52,295 nt of DNA, from NCBI GenBank assembly GCA_001437855.1, contig LIBD01000001.1:1-52295 (forward strand). Reading direction: 5' to 3'. Of the stretch, positions 32,429 to 40,476 are shown piece after piece. Under the pieces are notes generated by a model that worked only from the letters and a program-made list of their open reading frames with translations, did not search any database and was not told where the DNA came from. The position numbers were made by a program, and so were the translations under genes. Position 1 is the stretch's first letter, and every line of letters begins with the position of its first letter. This DNA is from Actinobacteria bacterium BACL4 MAG-120820-bin23 (GTDB taxonomy: Bacteria; Actinomycetota; Actinomycetes; Nanopelagicales; Nanopelagicaceae).

Positions 32429-33503
32429 TTTTTTCTCCAAGCTCAAGTGCTAGTTTTGAAGCCGCAATTCTATCTGGTTTACCAATTGCTGTTGTTGGTA
32501 TAAAACTAAATGCAAATATTTGTTTAGGCGTTAATAAAGATCCTAATTTGCTCTTTATTAACTCGAGCGAAATATTATCGCTGCTTCCTAAACATAGTTT
32601 TTCACCCCATTTATCATCAGGTAATGAAAAAACAATAATCTCACTATCAGGGTAGATTTTTTTAATCTCTGATTCAACAAATACTAGTGAGATATTTTCA
32701 CCCCCTGAGATGATAATTTCATCTGTTCTACCAATTACCTTTAGTAGCCCATTATTTATCTCACCAATATCTGAAGAGGTAAACCAATCATTATCTGTAA
32801 ATGGATTTATTTTGCCCTGATTATCTATATAACCGGTTGCCATCATTGGTCCAGTTAATTGAATTAAACCTTCACTAGATAATTTAAATTCAACACCTTC
32901 CAGGGGTTTTTGAGAATAAACACAGCCACCAGACATTTCAGTCATGCCATAAGTTGTAACTATTTTTACATGTTTAGTTTCGGCTTCTTTTTTAAGCTTA
33001 AGGTCTAAGTGGCTGCCACCTACCAGCACCGACTCTGCGGCATTTAAATGCTCCAGTAATTTTGGGTCTTTGTTAACCGCTTTATAGAGTTGTGTCGGAA
33101 CTATTGATACAAAATCAGCATCTTGATATGAAGTTGTATTCCTATTATCAATAACGCGAGTTCCAAGAACGGTTGCTCGAATAATTACATTAAGCCCAGC
33201 AATATGAGTAGTTGGTAGAAGCAGTGACCAGGTATCTCCAATTCCAACACCCAGGAATTTATTACTTGCATTTGCCGATGAAATTAATGCAGATTTTGAA
33301 ATTGCCACCAGCTTTGTCGATCCAGTAGACCCTGATGTATTTACAACCAAAGCAATATCTTGATCAATTTTGTCTATTGAAATTTCAGATGTAGATAAGG
33401 CTGGGCCCGTACCGTCGAGTGCTGATGCTAAGTTCTCTTGAAGTTGTGGGGTTGACCACTCAGCCTGAATAGGGATTAGTGAGCGCAGTTTTTTTTCCTC
33501 CAT
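32421..33503 (-). CDS. menE: o-succinylbenzoate-CoA ligase
   Basis: AMP-forming ligase that activates o-succinylbenzoate with CoA. About 360 residues, shorter than the E. coli enzyme but usual for actinobacteria. Motifs of the ANL superfamily are VNTSGSTGSTKLVAISK (P-loop), TTYGMTEMSGG, SSDIGEI and GRTDEIIISGGENIS, with a C-terminal catalytic lysine region near AIGKPDR. I choose ATG 33503; an in-frame GTG at 33509 is also possible. Divergent from menB with a 53-base gap; followed by menA. Confidence 0.93.
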   Translation of the reverse strand: MEEKKLRSLIPIQAEWSTPQLQENLASALDGTGPALSTSEISIDKIDQDIALVVNTSGSTGSTKLVAISKSALISSANASNKFLGVGIGDTWSLLLPTTHIAGLNVIIRATVLGTRVIDNRNTTSYQDADFVSIVPTQLYKAVNKDPKLLEHLNAAESVLVGGSHLDLKLKKEAETKHVKIVTTYGMTEMSGGCVYSQKPLEGVEFKLSSEGLIQLTGPMMATGYIDNQGKINPFTDNDWFTSSDIGEINNGLLKVIGRTDEIIISGGENISLVFVESEIKKIYPDSEIIVFSLPDDKWGEKLCLGSSDNISLELIKSKLGSLLTPKQIFAFSFIPTTAIGKPDRIAASKLALELGEKIE

Positions 33504-33556
33504 AATCACCGTAGGCTATCTCTATATAAATCCTATTTGAACCTTTGGAGAGTATC
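33504..33556. promoter_or_regulatory. divergent menE/menB promoter region
   Basis: A 53-base gap between divergent menaquinone genes. On the + strand TATAAAT (33525-33531) is a possible -10 box for menB, whose ribosome binding site GGAG is at 33547-33550. On the - strand ATATAG and TAGCCT sequences are candidates for menE. No -35 box or operator is evident. Confidence 0.3.
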
Positions 33557-34435
33557 TTGAGTAAGCCAATAAAAAGACAGCCTGGGGAGCGTTCTATACC
33601 AAACTGGCAACTTGGAGTTGGTGGTGAGAAATTCACCGACATTAGATATCAAACCGCTGAGGGTATGGCAAAAATAACTATCAATCGCCCAGAGGTTAGA
33701 AATGCATTTAGACCACAAACTCTTTTTGAATTATCAGAAGCTTTTAATTTAGCACGTGATAATGACCAAGTAGGAGTAATCATTTTTACTGGCGAAGGTA
33801 GTGAAGCATTTTGTTCAGGTGGTGATATTAATGTTCGTGGTGATGATGGTTACCTTGGGGATGATGAATTAAGCAAAAAAGGAATTGGAAGATTAAATGT
33901 TTTAGATTTACAAGTTCAAATTCGCCGCACTCCTAAGCCTGTAATCGCAATGGTGGCTGGCTGGGCTATCGGTGGTGGTCATGTTCTTCATGTTGTCTGT
34001 GATTTAACAATTGCAGCAGATAATGCAAAGTTTGGGCAAACAGGACCGATGGTTGGTTCATTTGATGGCGGGTATGGCGCAGGATTATTGGCTGCACATG
34101 TTGGCCAAAAGAAGGCTAGAGAGATTTGGTTTCTATGTCGGCAATACGATGCAAAAGAAGCTCTTGAAATGGGATTAGTTAATACCGTCGTTCCTATAGC
34201 TGAGTTAGAAGCAGAGACTGTTTCTTGGGCAAGAGAGATGCTTCGCCACTCACCAATGGCACTTAGATTGCTAAAGGCAAGCCTTAATGCAGCCGATGAT
34301 GGTTTAGCAGGTGTTCAGCAATTAGCCGGCGATGCCACACTGCTTTTTTATCTAACACAGGAAGGTCAAGAAGGACGTAACGCTTATCAAGAAAAACGTG
34401 AGCCAAACTTTAATAAATTTCCTAAACGACCTTAA
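33557..34435 (+). CDS. menB: 1,4-dihydroxy-2-naphthoyl-CoA synthase
   Basis: Crotonase-fold enzyme closing the second ring of the naphthoquinone. The 292-residue protein has the oxyanion-hole segments FCSGGDINVRG and GWAIGGGHVLHVV, the family signature SFDGGYGAGLLA, and the C-terminal TQEGQEGRNAYQEKREPNF. The start is taken as TTG 33557 (then SKPIKRQ), since GGAG (33547-33550) is 6 bases upstream; the in-frame TTG at 33545 overlaps that site. It is the first gene of menB-menC-menD. Confidence 0.95.
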   Translation: MSKPIKRQPGERSIPNWQLGVGGEKFTDIRYQTAEGMAKITINRPEVRNAFRPQTLFELSEAFNLARDNDQVGVIIFTGEGSEAFCSGGDINVRGDDGYLGDDELSKKGIGRLNVLDLQVQIRRTPKPVIAMVAGWAIGGGHVLHVVCDLTIAADNAKFGQTGPMVGSFDGGYGAGLLAAHVGQKKAREIWFLCRQYDAKEALEMGLVNTVVPIAELEAETVSWAREMLRHSPMALRLLKASLNAADDGLAGVQQLAGDATLLFYLTQEGQEGRNAYQEKREPNFNKFPKRP

Positions 34436-34437
34436 TT

Positions 34438-35379
34438 ATGTTTCCGTATGCAATACACGTTGTTGGCTTACCTTTAAATGTAATTTTTCGTGAGGTTAAA
34501 ACTCGAGAGATCGCTATATTTGAAGGGCCTAAGGGCTGGAGTGAGTTCTCTCCATTTCTTGAATATGGGGTTGAAGAATCTTCAATTTGGCTAAAAGCAG
34601 CGTTAGAGGGTGCTTGTGATGAAGCTCCCAAAAAAATTCGTGAAGATATTGAGATTAATGCAACAATTCCCCACACATCTATCAGTGAAGTTAAAAACAT
34701 ATTAGATAAATTTCCTGGTTGTAAAACAGTAAAAATTAAAATAGATAACTTTAGGCAAGACCAAGATTTATTGTTAGAGGTTTTAAGTATTGTTCCAGAA
34801 GCAAAAATTAGACTAGATATAAATGGTAAATGGGGTTTAACGGAAGCAATAAGTAATTTACTTGATTATGAAAAAGACTTTGGCGCAAATATTGACTATA
34901 TAGAGCAACCTTGTAGTGATATTGATGATCTATATGAACTTCGCAAGAAAATTAATCTAAAAATTGCCGTTGATGAGTCAATTAGGAAGCATATAAATAA
35001 TGATTTTTCTAAGCTTAAAGAGATTGCCGATGTAGCTGTAATAAAGTGGGCGCCAACAGGAGGAATCAAATCTGCTCTAGAAATTATCGAGAAGATAAAT
35101 TTACCAGTGGTGGTTTCAAGTGCCTTAGACAGCAGCATAGGAATATCACATGGTCTAGCTTTAGCTCAATCAGTTCCTAATTTATATGGGCCATGCGGGT
35201 TGGGAACCGCTTCATTTTTTAAGTCAGATATAACTACAAATCCATTTGTAGTATTTGAGGGTAAATTAAAAAATAGAAAAATTGAGCCAGACCTATTGGA
35301 CCAGTTCAAACCAAAACCAGAGCGCCAACTTTGGTGGCAGAATAGAATTGAGCAAATTTATCGAGAGGGCTTAATTTGA
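34438..35379 (+). CDS. menC: o-succinylbenzoate synthase
   Basis: Enolase-superfamily dehydratase that makes o-succinylbenzoate from SHCHC. The 313-residue protein shows the metal ligands in LDINGKWG, YIEQPC and AVDESI and the catalytic lysines in KTVKIKI and IKWAPTGGI. It begins 2 bases after menB and overlaps menD by 4 bases (TTGA). Confidence 0.92.
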   Translation: MFPYAIHVVGLPLNVIFREVKTREIAIFEGPKGWSEFSPFLEYGVEESSIWLKAALEGACDEAPKKIREDIEINATIPHTSISEVKNILDKFPGCKTVKIKIDNFRQDQDLLLEVLSIVPEAKIRLDINGKWGLTEAISNLLDYEKDFGANIDYIEQPCSDIDDLYELRKKINLKIAVDESIRKHINNDFSKLKEIADVAVIKWAPTGGIKSALEIIEKINLPVVVSSALDSSIGISHGLALAQSVPNLYGPCGLGTASFFKSDITTNPFVVFEGKLKNRKIEPDLLDQFKPKPERQLWWQNRIEQIYREGLI

Positions 35380-36938
35380 TTAATTCAACCAAACTGGCTC
35401 GCTCATTAGTCAGGCAATTAATAGAATTGGGCGTAAGTGATTTTGTTGTTTCTCCTGGTTCTCGAAATGCACCATTATTAATCGCTCTCGGTGAAGCTGC
35501 TGATAAAAAACTAATTGATTTGCATGTAAAAATCGATGAACGAGGAGCTGCTTTCTTTGCTCTTGGTATCTCGAAAGCAAGTAATAATTATGTCGCTGTG
35601 ATTTGTACAAGTGGAACAGCAGCAGCTAACTTCCTACCAGCAGCACTTGAATCAGTGCATGGCGGAAATCATTTACTAATTATCACCGCTGATAGACCAG
35701 AACGGCTAAGAAAAACGGGGGCAAATCAAACTACTAATCAAGTGGATTTATTTCAATTTATAAAAACACACGACATATCTAGTGATATCGAGATAAGAAA
35801 TGTATTAATTGGCGGTCCTGTTCATCTAAATATCCAATTTGATGAACCACTTTTACCAGAAGGAACTGTTGATTGGTTAGCAGGATTAAAAATTAATCAA
35901 TTAAAGATAAATAATAAAGTAGATAAAAAACTAGAAGTATCAACCGGCATTCTAGTAATTGGGCATGATCGTGGTGGATATTCAAAGCAGGAGATCAACA
36001 CATTTATTTTAAAATTAAAATGGCCAGTAATAAGTGAAGACCCATTAACTTTTGAAAATTCAATTCCATTTGCCGCACTTTATCTATCAGATCCAAAAAT
36101 TTCTGAGTATCTAAAGCCTGATACGGTAATTTCAATTGGCAGGACCACTTTATCTCGGAGTATTAATACATTTATAAATTCTATAAATTATAAAATAGTC
36201 ATTGACCCAAGAGTAAAAGGCTTAGACTCAAACCGAAGCGCCGATCTAGTTTTAAGTGAATTGCCAAATGAGGTAGTAAGCCAAGATTGTAGTGAGGTTA
36301 AGTGGAAATCAATTTCTGCAATTACTGGTAACGAAGTTGAGAAAATAGATTGGTCTGAACAACAGGCCGTTACAACTATTTGTAATCAAATACCAGATGA
36401 ATCTGCACTTTTTATTGGATCTTCTAGACCTATTCGAGATATTGAATCTTTCGCAAAGCCTAGAAGCGGAATCGAAGTCTTTGCTAATCGTGGGCTAGCT
36501 GGAATCGATGGAAATATCTCAACTATTTTTGGAATTTCAGAAAAGTTTAATAAAACTTTTGCAATTTTGGGGGACCTTTCACTACTTCATGATATTTCTG
36601 CACTTACCAATACACCTAAGTCAAATTTAAGAATTTTCGTGATAGATAATAATGGCGGAGGGATTTTTTCAACTCTTCCACAATCTAATGTAAATAACTT
36701 CGAAAAGTTGTTTGGTACACCACACAATTTAGATTTAAGTTCAGTAATAAGTGGGTTTGGAGTATCAGTATCGAAGGTTACAAATCTTTCAGAGTTAGAG
36801 AGTACATTTTCTAGAGAAGTAAAAGGCCTAGATGTAGTTGTAATTACTGTGCCAAGTAGGGAAGAAAATGCTAAAAAATTAAAAGAAATTACTCAGAGAG
36901 TTTCTAGTGCTGTTCGCATAGGCATTAATTTAGCCTGA
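35376..36938 (+). CDS. menD: SEPHCHC synthase (MenD)
   Basis: Thiamine-diphosphate enzyme that adds a succinyl-semialdehyde unit from 2-oxoglutarate to isochorismate. The 520 residues begin with SDFVVSPGSRNAPLLIAL, then KIDERGAAFFALGISKAS (with the ThDP-activating glutamate) and CTSGTAAANFLPAALE; the C-terminal domain has ILGDLSLLHDISAL (GDxS ThDP motif) and FVIDNNGGGIFSTLPQ. The start is TTG 35376 within the menC stop (TTGA). Its last 46 bases overlap menF on the other strand. Confidence 0.95.
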   Translation: MINSTKLARSLVRQLIELGVSDFVVSPGSRNAPLLIALGEAADKKLIDLHVKIDERGAAFFALGISKASNNYVAVICTSGTAAANFLPAALESVHGGNHLLIITADRPERLRKTGANQTTNQVDLFQFIKTHDISSDIEIRNVLIGGPVHLNIQFDEPLLPEGTVDWLAGLKINQLKINNKVDKKLEVSTGILVIGHDRGGYSKQEINTFILKLKWPVISEDPLTFENSIPFAALYLSDPKISEYLKPDTVISIGRTTLSRSINTFINSINYKIVIDPRVKGLDSNRSADLVLSELPNEVVSQDCSEVKWKSISAITGNEVEKIDWSEQQAVTTICNQIPDESALFIGSSRPIRDIESFAKPRSGIEVFANRGLAGIDGNISTIFGISEKFNKTFAILGDLSLLHDISALTNTPKSNLRIFVIDNNGGGIFSTLPQSNVNNFEKLFGTPHNLDLSSVISGFGVSVSKVTNLSELESTFSREVKGLDVVVITVPSREENAKKLKEITQRVSSAVRIGINLA

Positions 36939-38122
36939 CTTTCTGCGTACTCTGTTATCGGATCAGAACCGGCAACAATTCCACACCCTGCAAATATTCT
37001 TATTGACTTGTCACCATCAGATAATTCGCCACACCTTAAGGCAATCCCAATCTCACCATCGCCTTGAGCATCAATCCAACCAACAGGACCGGCGTATCTT
37101 GACCTATTCATAGTTTCTAATTGAGAAATAAGTTTTTTGGCTACATTAGTTGGAGTGCCACAAACTGCAGCTGTGGGATGCAAGTTTTCAATAAGCGTAA
37201 AAATATCTGCCTGTTTTGCACTGTCATTTAATACCCCAGTTACATCTGTAGCTAGATGCATAACATTTGAAAGGTGTAAAACAAATGGAGACTCAGGTAC
37301 ATTTGTTGAAGAGCAAAAAGGTGCAAGCGAGTCTGCAACTGACTTAACTGCATACTCGTGCTCTTCAAGATCCTTCGAAGATTTTGCAAGGGAGGCGGCC
37401 AAAGCTAAGTCACGATCTTCATTTCCAGTTTTTTGAATTGTTCCAGCTAAAACTCTTGAAGTAATTAGTGACTTGTTTAATCGAACAAGTAGCTCAGGAG
37501 TTGCTCCAACTAATCCATCAACAAGGAATACCCATGTAGATGGGTATTCAATTTCTAATTTTTGTAATAAGTTATTTATATTAATCTTAGTTGTTGAGTT
37601 TGCCTTTAAATCTCTAGCAAGTACAACCTTTTCAAGCCGTCCATTTTTAATTGCGTCTATCGCCCTAGAAACTTGACTTCGCCATTTTTCTTCTTCAACT
37701 GTGCCATTTGCCCAAGTGATTTCACCACTTTGAGAAGAAATATCAATTTTATTGATATCTGGTTGCTTTTGATCCCCAATCCAAGTAATCCAACTTTTAC
37801 CATTTCTCTTACCAATTATTACCTTAGGAATAATTAACTCAGACGCATCTTTTGGATCAAAAGCAAATGATGTAAAAAGTATTGGGCCAGTACCAATTCC
37901 ATGAACATTATTTTGAATTGTAAATTCAGCCAATCTTTGTTGCCACCATTTATATGCTTCTTTAAATCGATCATCACCACTAACTTCGTACTTTTTATAA
38001 ACTCCAAAACCAACCAAACCTTCACCACCACGAATCCACGTTGTTGAAACATCAAACTCTGTCGCGATAGAGGTAAGCAATGGATGCTCACCTAATATCT
38101 CAGTAGTTATTAAAGCCGACAT
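36893..38122 (-). CDS. menF: isochorismate synthase
   Basis: Chorismate-utilising enzyme that makes isochorismate, the first step of menaquinone synthesis. The 409-residue protein has KVVLARDLKA, SRVLAGTIQKT, EEHEYAVKSVADSL, LHPTAAVCGTP and the C-terminal SRYAGPVGWIDAQGDGEIGI and RIFAGCGIVAGSDP, matching MenF/EntC/DhbC. It faces menD and the two coding ends overlap by 46 bases. The siderophore form (EntC) is possible by sequence but the menaquinone context supports MenF. It is divergent from menG. Confidence 0.93.
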   Translation of the reverse strand: MSALITTEILGEHPLLTSIATEFDVSTTWIRGGEGLVGFGVYKKYEVSGDDRFKEAYKWWQQRLAEFTIQNNVHGIGTGPILFTSFAFDPKDASELIIPKVIIGKRNGKSWITWIGDQKQPDINKIDISSQSGEITWANGTVEEEKWRSQVSRAIDAIKNGRLEKVVLARDLKANSTTKININNLLQKLEIEYPSTWVFLVDGLVGATPELLVRLNKSLITSRVLAGTIQKTGNEDRDLALAASLAKSSKDLEEHEYAVKSVADSLAPFCSSTNVPESPFVLHLSNVMHLATDVTGVLNDSAKQADIFTLIENLHPTAAVCGTPTNVAKKLISQLETMNRSRYAGPVGWIDAQGDGEIGIALRCGELSDGDKSIRIFAGCGIVAGSDPITEYAESQAKLMPMRTALETL

Positions 38123-38152
38123 GAATTAGTTACGCCTACCTATAAGTTGGAT

Positions 38153-38181
38153 TTGTGCCTTAAGCCTACTCCTAAGAGAAT
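38153..38181 (+). promoter_or_regulatory. candidate promoter for menG
   Basis: TTGTGC (38153-38158) and GAGAAT (38176-38181) are separated by 17 bases and stand 6 bases before the menG GTG at 38188. The six bases (AGGGGT) are too close to the start to act as a normal ribosome binding site, so a leaderless transcript is likely. The same 65-base gap must contain the divergent menF promoter. Confidence 0.45.
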
Positions 38182-38187
38182 AGGGGT

Positions 38188-38880
38188 GTGGCACGTGCAA
38201 ATCTGAATAAAGATCCCGATGATGTTTCAAAGATGTTTGATGGAGTGGCTAATCGGTACGACTTTTTGAATGATTTGTTAAGTCTAGGTCGAACTAAAGC
38301 ATGGCGCAAAGTGGTTACCTCAATTATTGGGCCAAAACCAGGATTAAAAATATTAGATATTGCTGCTGGTACTGGCTCTTCAACTCGTCCACTAGTCGAT
38401 GCCGACGCAGATGTCACAGCTTTAGATTTTTCAGCCGGCATGATTGAAATAGGCCGTAAACGACATAAAGATATAAAGTTTGTCCAAGGCGATGCTCTAA
38501 ATCTACCATTTGAAGAAAATGTCTTTGATGTTACAACAATTTCATTTGGATTAAGAAATACATCAAATATTGATTCAGCACTCAAAGATTCTCTACGAGT
38601 AACAAAACCGGGCGGGAAGATTGTAATTGCAGAGTTTTCACATCCATCAAATTCAATTTTCAGATTTATTTATTTAAATTATTTAATGAAAGCTATTCCT
38701 ATTATTTCTAAAAAAATTAGCAAGAATCCAGATGCGTATGTTTATTTAGCAGAATCTATTAGGGCATGGCCAAATCAAGAAGGTCTTGCGTCCAAAATGC
38801 GGGACGCAGGCTGGAAATCAGTGGCTTGGCAGGACCTTACCTTCGGAATTGTCGCAGTTCACATTGGGTTCAAGGGGTAG
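38188..38880 (+). CDS. menG: demethylmenaquinone methyltransferase
   Basis: Class I SAM-dependent methyltransferase that completes menaquinone. The 230-residue protein has VANRYDFLNDLLSLGRTKAWR, the SAM-binding LKILDIAAGTGSSTRPL, and the UbiE/MenG signatures FGLRNTSNIDSALKDSLR and KPGGKIVIAEFSHPSN. The start is GTG 38188. It lies 41 bases before nuoA; the geranylgeranyl-reductase type gene that often stands between them in actinobacteria is missing. Confidence 0.95.
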   Translation: MARANLNKDPDDVSKMFDGVANRYDFLNDLLSLGRTKAWRKVVTSIIGPKPGLKILDIAAGTGSSTRPLVDADADVTALDFSAGMIEIGRKRHKDIKFVQGDALNLPFEENVFDVTTISFGLRNTSNIDSALKDSLRVTKPGGKIVIAEFSHPSNSIFRFIYLNYLMKAIPIISKKISKNPDAYVYLAESIRAWPNQEGLASKMRDAGWKSVAWQDLTFGIVAVHIGFKG

Positions 38881-38907
38881 GTGGCAAAAGTGGCCTCAGG
38901 TAATGAA

Positions 38908-38913
38908 TAAGAT
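38908..38913 (+). promoter_or_regulatory. candidate -10 box for the nuo operon
   Basis: TAAGAT is followed by 8 bases and the nuoA ATG at 38922, with no Shine-Dalgarno sequence, suggesting a nearly leaderless complex I transcript. No good -35 box. Confidence 0.4.
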
Positions 38914-38921
38914 TTGACCGT

Positions 38922-39293
38922 ATGAATCCATCATTTAATCCATATGTCCCAATCCTTGCGATTGGTGCGATTGGCTTTGGTTTTGCGATTTTTTCAGTTG
39001 TAGCAGCTGCGCTAACTGGTCCAAAAAGATATAACCGAGCAAAATCTGACGCATATGAGTGTGGCATTGAGCCATCTCCCCAAGCAGCCGGTGGAGGCCG
39101 ATTTCCAATTAAATATTTTTTAACTGCAATGTTGTTTATTGTTTTTGATATTGAAATTGTGTTTTTGTATCCATGGGCAGTTGCTTTCGATAGCTTAGGA
39201 GTTTTCGGATTAGTTGAAATGGCATTATTTATCGGAACAGTTTTTGTCGCTTATGCATATGTCTGGCGCCGTGGCGGATTGGAATGGGATTAA
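38922..39293 (+). CDS. nuoA: NADH-quinone oxidoreductase subunit A
   Basis: Small membrane subunit of respiratory complex I at the junction of the arms. 123 residues with three helices (about 9-33, 66-88 and 94-115) and the conserved cysteine-containing loop YECGIEPSPQA. It opens the nuo operon. The family's FDIEIVFLYPWA stretch is present in the second helix. Confidence 0.95.
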   Translation: MNPSFNPYVPILAIGAIGFGFAIFSVVAAALTGPKRYNRAKSDAYECGIEPSPQAAGGGRFPIKYFLTAMLFIVFDIEIVFLYPWAVAFDSLGVFGLVEMALFIGTVFVAYAYVWRRGGLEWD

Positions 39294-39295
39294 CC

Positions 39296-39850
39296 ATGGG
39301 CTTAGAAGAAAAATTACCTAGCGGTTTTTTATTAACCACAGTTGAGAAGTTGGCAGGCTATATGCGAAAAAATTCGCTTTGGCCGGCAACATTTGGTTTA
39401 GCATGCTGTGCAATCGAAATGATGGCAGCTGGTGCAGGACGATATGACTTGGCAAGATTTGGAATGGAAGTTTTTCGAGCCTCACCAAGACAAGCTGATT
39501 TAATGATTGTTGCTGGCCGAGTAAGTAACAAGATGGCGCCAGTACTCAGACAAATCTACGATCAAATGGCTGCACCTAAGTGGTCTATTGCAATGGGCGC
39601 TTGTGCTTCATCCGGTGGAATGTTTAATAATTATGCAATCGTACAAGGCGTAGACCATATTATTCCAGTTGATATTTATTTACCTGGCTGTCCACCTCGT
39701 CCAGAAATGTTAATGGATGCAATTTTAAAACTACATGAACAAATAGGTAATGAAAAACTTGGAGCAAATAGAGAAAAAATTATTAAAGAGGTAGAGGCCG
39801 CCGCATTAGCTGCTAAACCAACCCATCAACTAAAGGGTTTATTAGCATGA
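39296..39850 (+). CDS. nuoB: NADH-quinone oxidoreductase subunit B
   Basis: Peripheral-arm subunit holding Fe-S cluster N2, the last electron donor to menaquinone. The cluster cysteines are in GLACCAIEMM, GACASSGG and PGCPPRPE. I start it at ATG 39296 (MGLEEKLPSGF, the usual actinobacterial N-terminus, 184 residues), 2 bases after nuoA; an in-frame ATG at 39284 would add four residues and overlap nuoA. It overlaps nuoC by 4 bases. Confidence 0.96.
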   Translation: MGLEEKLPSGFLLTTVEKLAGYMRKNSLWPATFGLACCAIEMMAAGAGRYDLARFGMEVFRASPRQADLMIVAGRVSNKMAPVLRQIYDQMAAPKWSIAMGACASSGGMFNNYAIVQGVDHIIPVDIYLPGCPPRPEMLMDAILKLHEQIGNEKLGANREKIIKEVEAAALAAKPTHQLKGLLA

Positions 39851-40476
39851 GTGATAAAGGAATGTTCGGAGTTACCGGAAGTGGAGACACATCAGGATTT
39901 GGTGGATTAGTTAAACCCGAGGTAATCACCGCTTCAACTCAAAGGCCGTTCGGTAGTTATTTTGATCAGGTGGCAGATGATTTAGAGCGTGCCTACCCAC
40001 TATTTAGCGATGCAATAGAGAAGGTAGTGGTGGATCGAGGCGAATTAACTTTGTTTATCAAGCGTGATCGATTATTTGAAGTGGCAAAGATTTTGAGAAA
40101 TGACCTTAAGTTTGAAATGTGTGTTGGCGTAAATGGAGTTCATTATCCAACTGAATCAAATCGAGAACTACATGCAATTTATTCACTACTTTCAATCACA
40201 AGAAATCAGAGAATTAGATTAGAAGTTTGTGTTTCTGATAAAGATCCACACATTCCATCACTTGTTGAAGTATGGGCAGGAACTAATTGGCACGAACGTG
40301 AAACTTATGACATGTTTGGAATTATTTTTGATAACCACCCTGGGCTTACTCGAATTATGATGCCAGATGATTGGCCAGGGCACCCACAAAGAAAAGATTA
40401 TCCACTTGGCGGAATCGATATTGAATATAAAGGTGCAACTGTTCCTGCACCATCTGAAAGAAGAAGTTATCAATGA
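39847..40476 (+). CDS. nuoC: NADH-quinone oxidoreductase subunit C
   Basis: 30-kDa-type peripheral subunit, unfused to NuoD. 209 residues; the signature is ERETYDMFGIIFDNHPGLTR followed by RKDYPLGG. It has no cofactor and helps form the quinone-reducing module with NuoB and NuoD. The ATGA overlaps on both sides suggest translational coupling. Confidence 0.95.
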   Translation: MSDKGMFGVTGSGDTSGFGGLVKPEVITASTQRPFGSYFDQVADDLERAYPLFSDAIEKVVVDRGELTLFIKRDRLFEVAKILRNDLKFEMCVGVNGVHYPTESNRELHAIYSLLSITRNQRIRLEVCVSDKDPHIPSLVEVWAGTNWHERETYDMFGIIFDNHPGLTRIMMPDDWPGHPQRKDYPLGGIDIEYKGATVPAPSERRSYQ

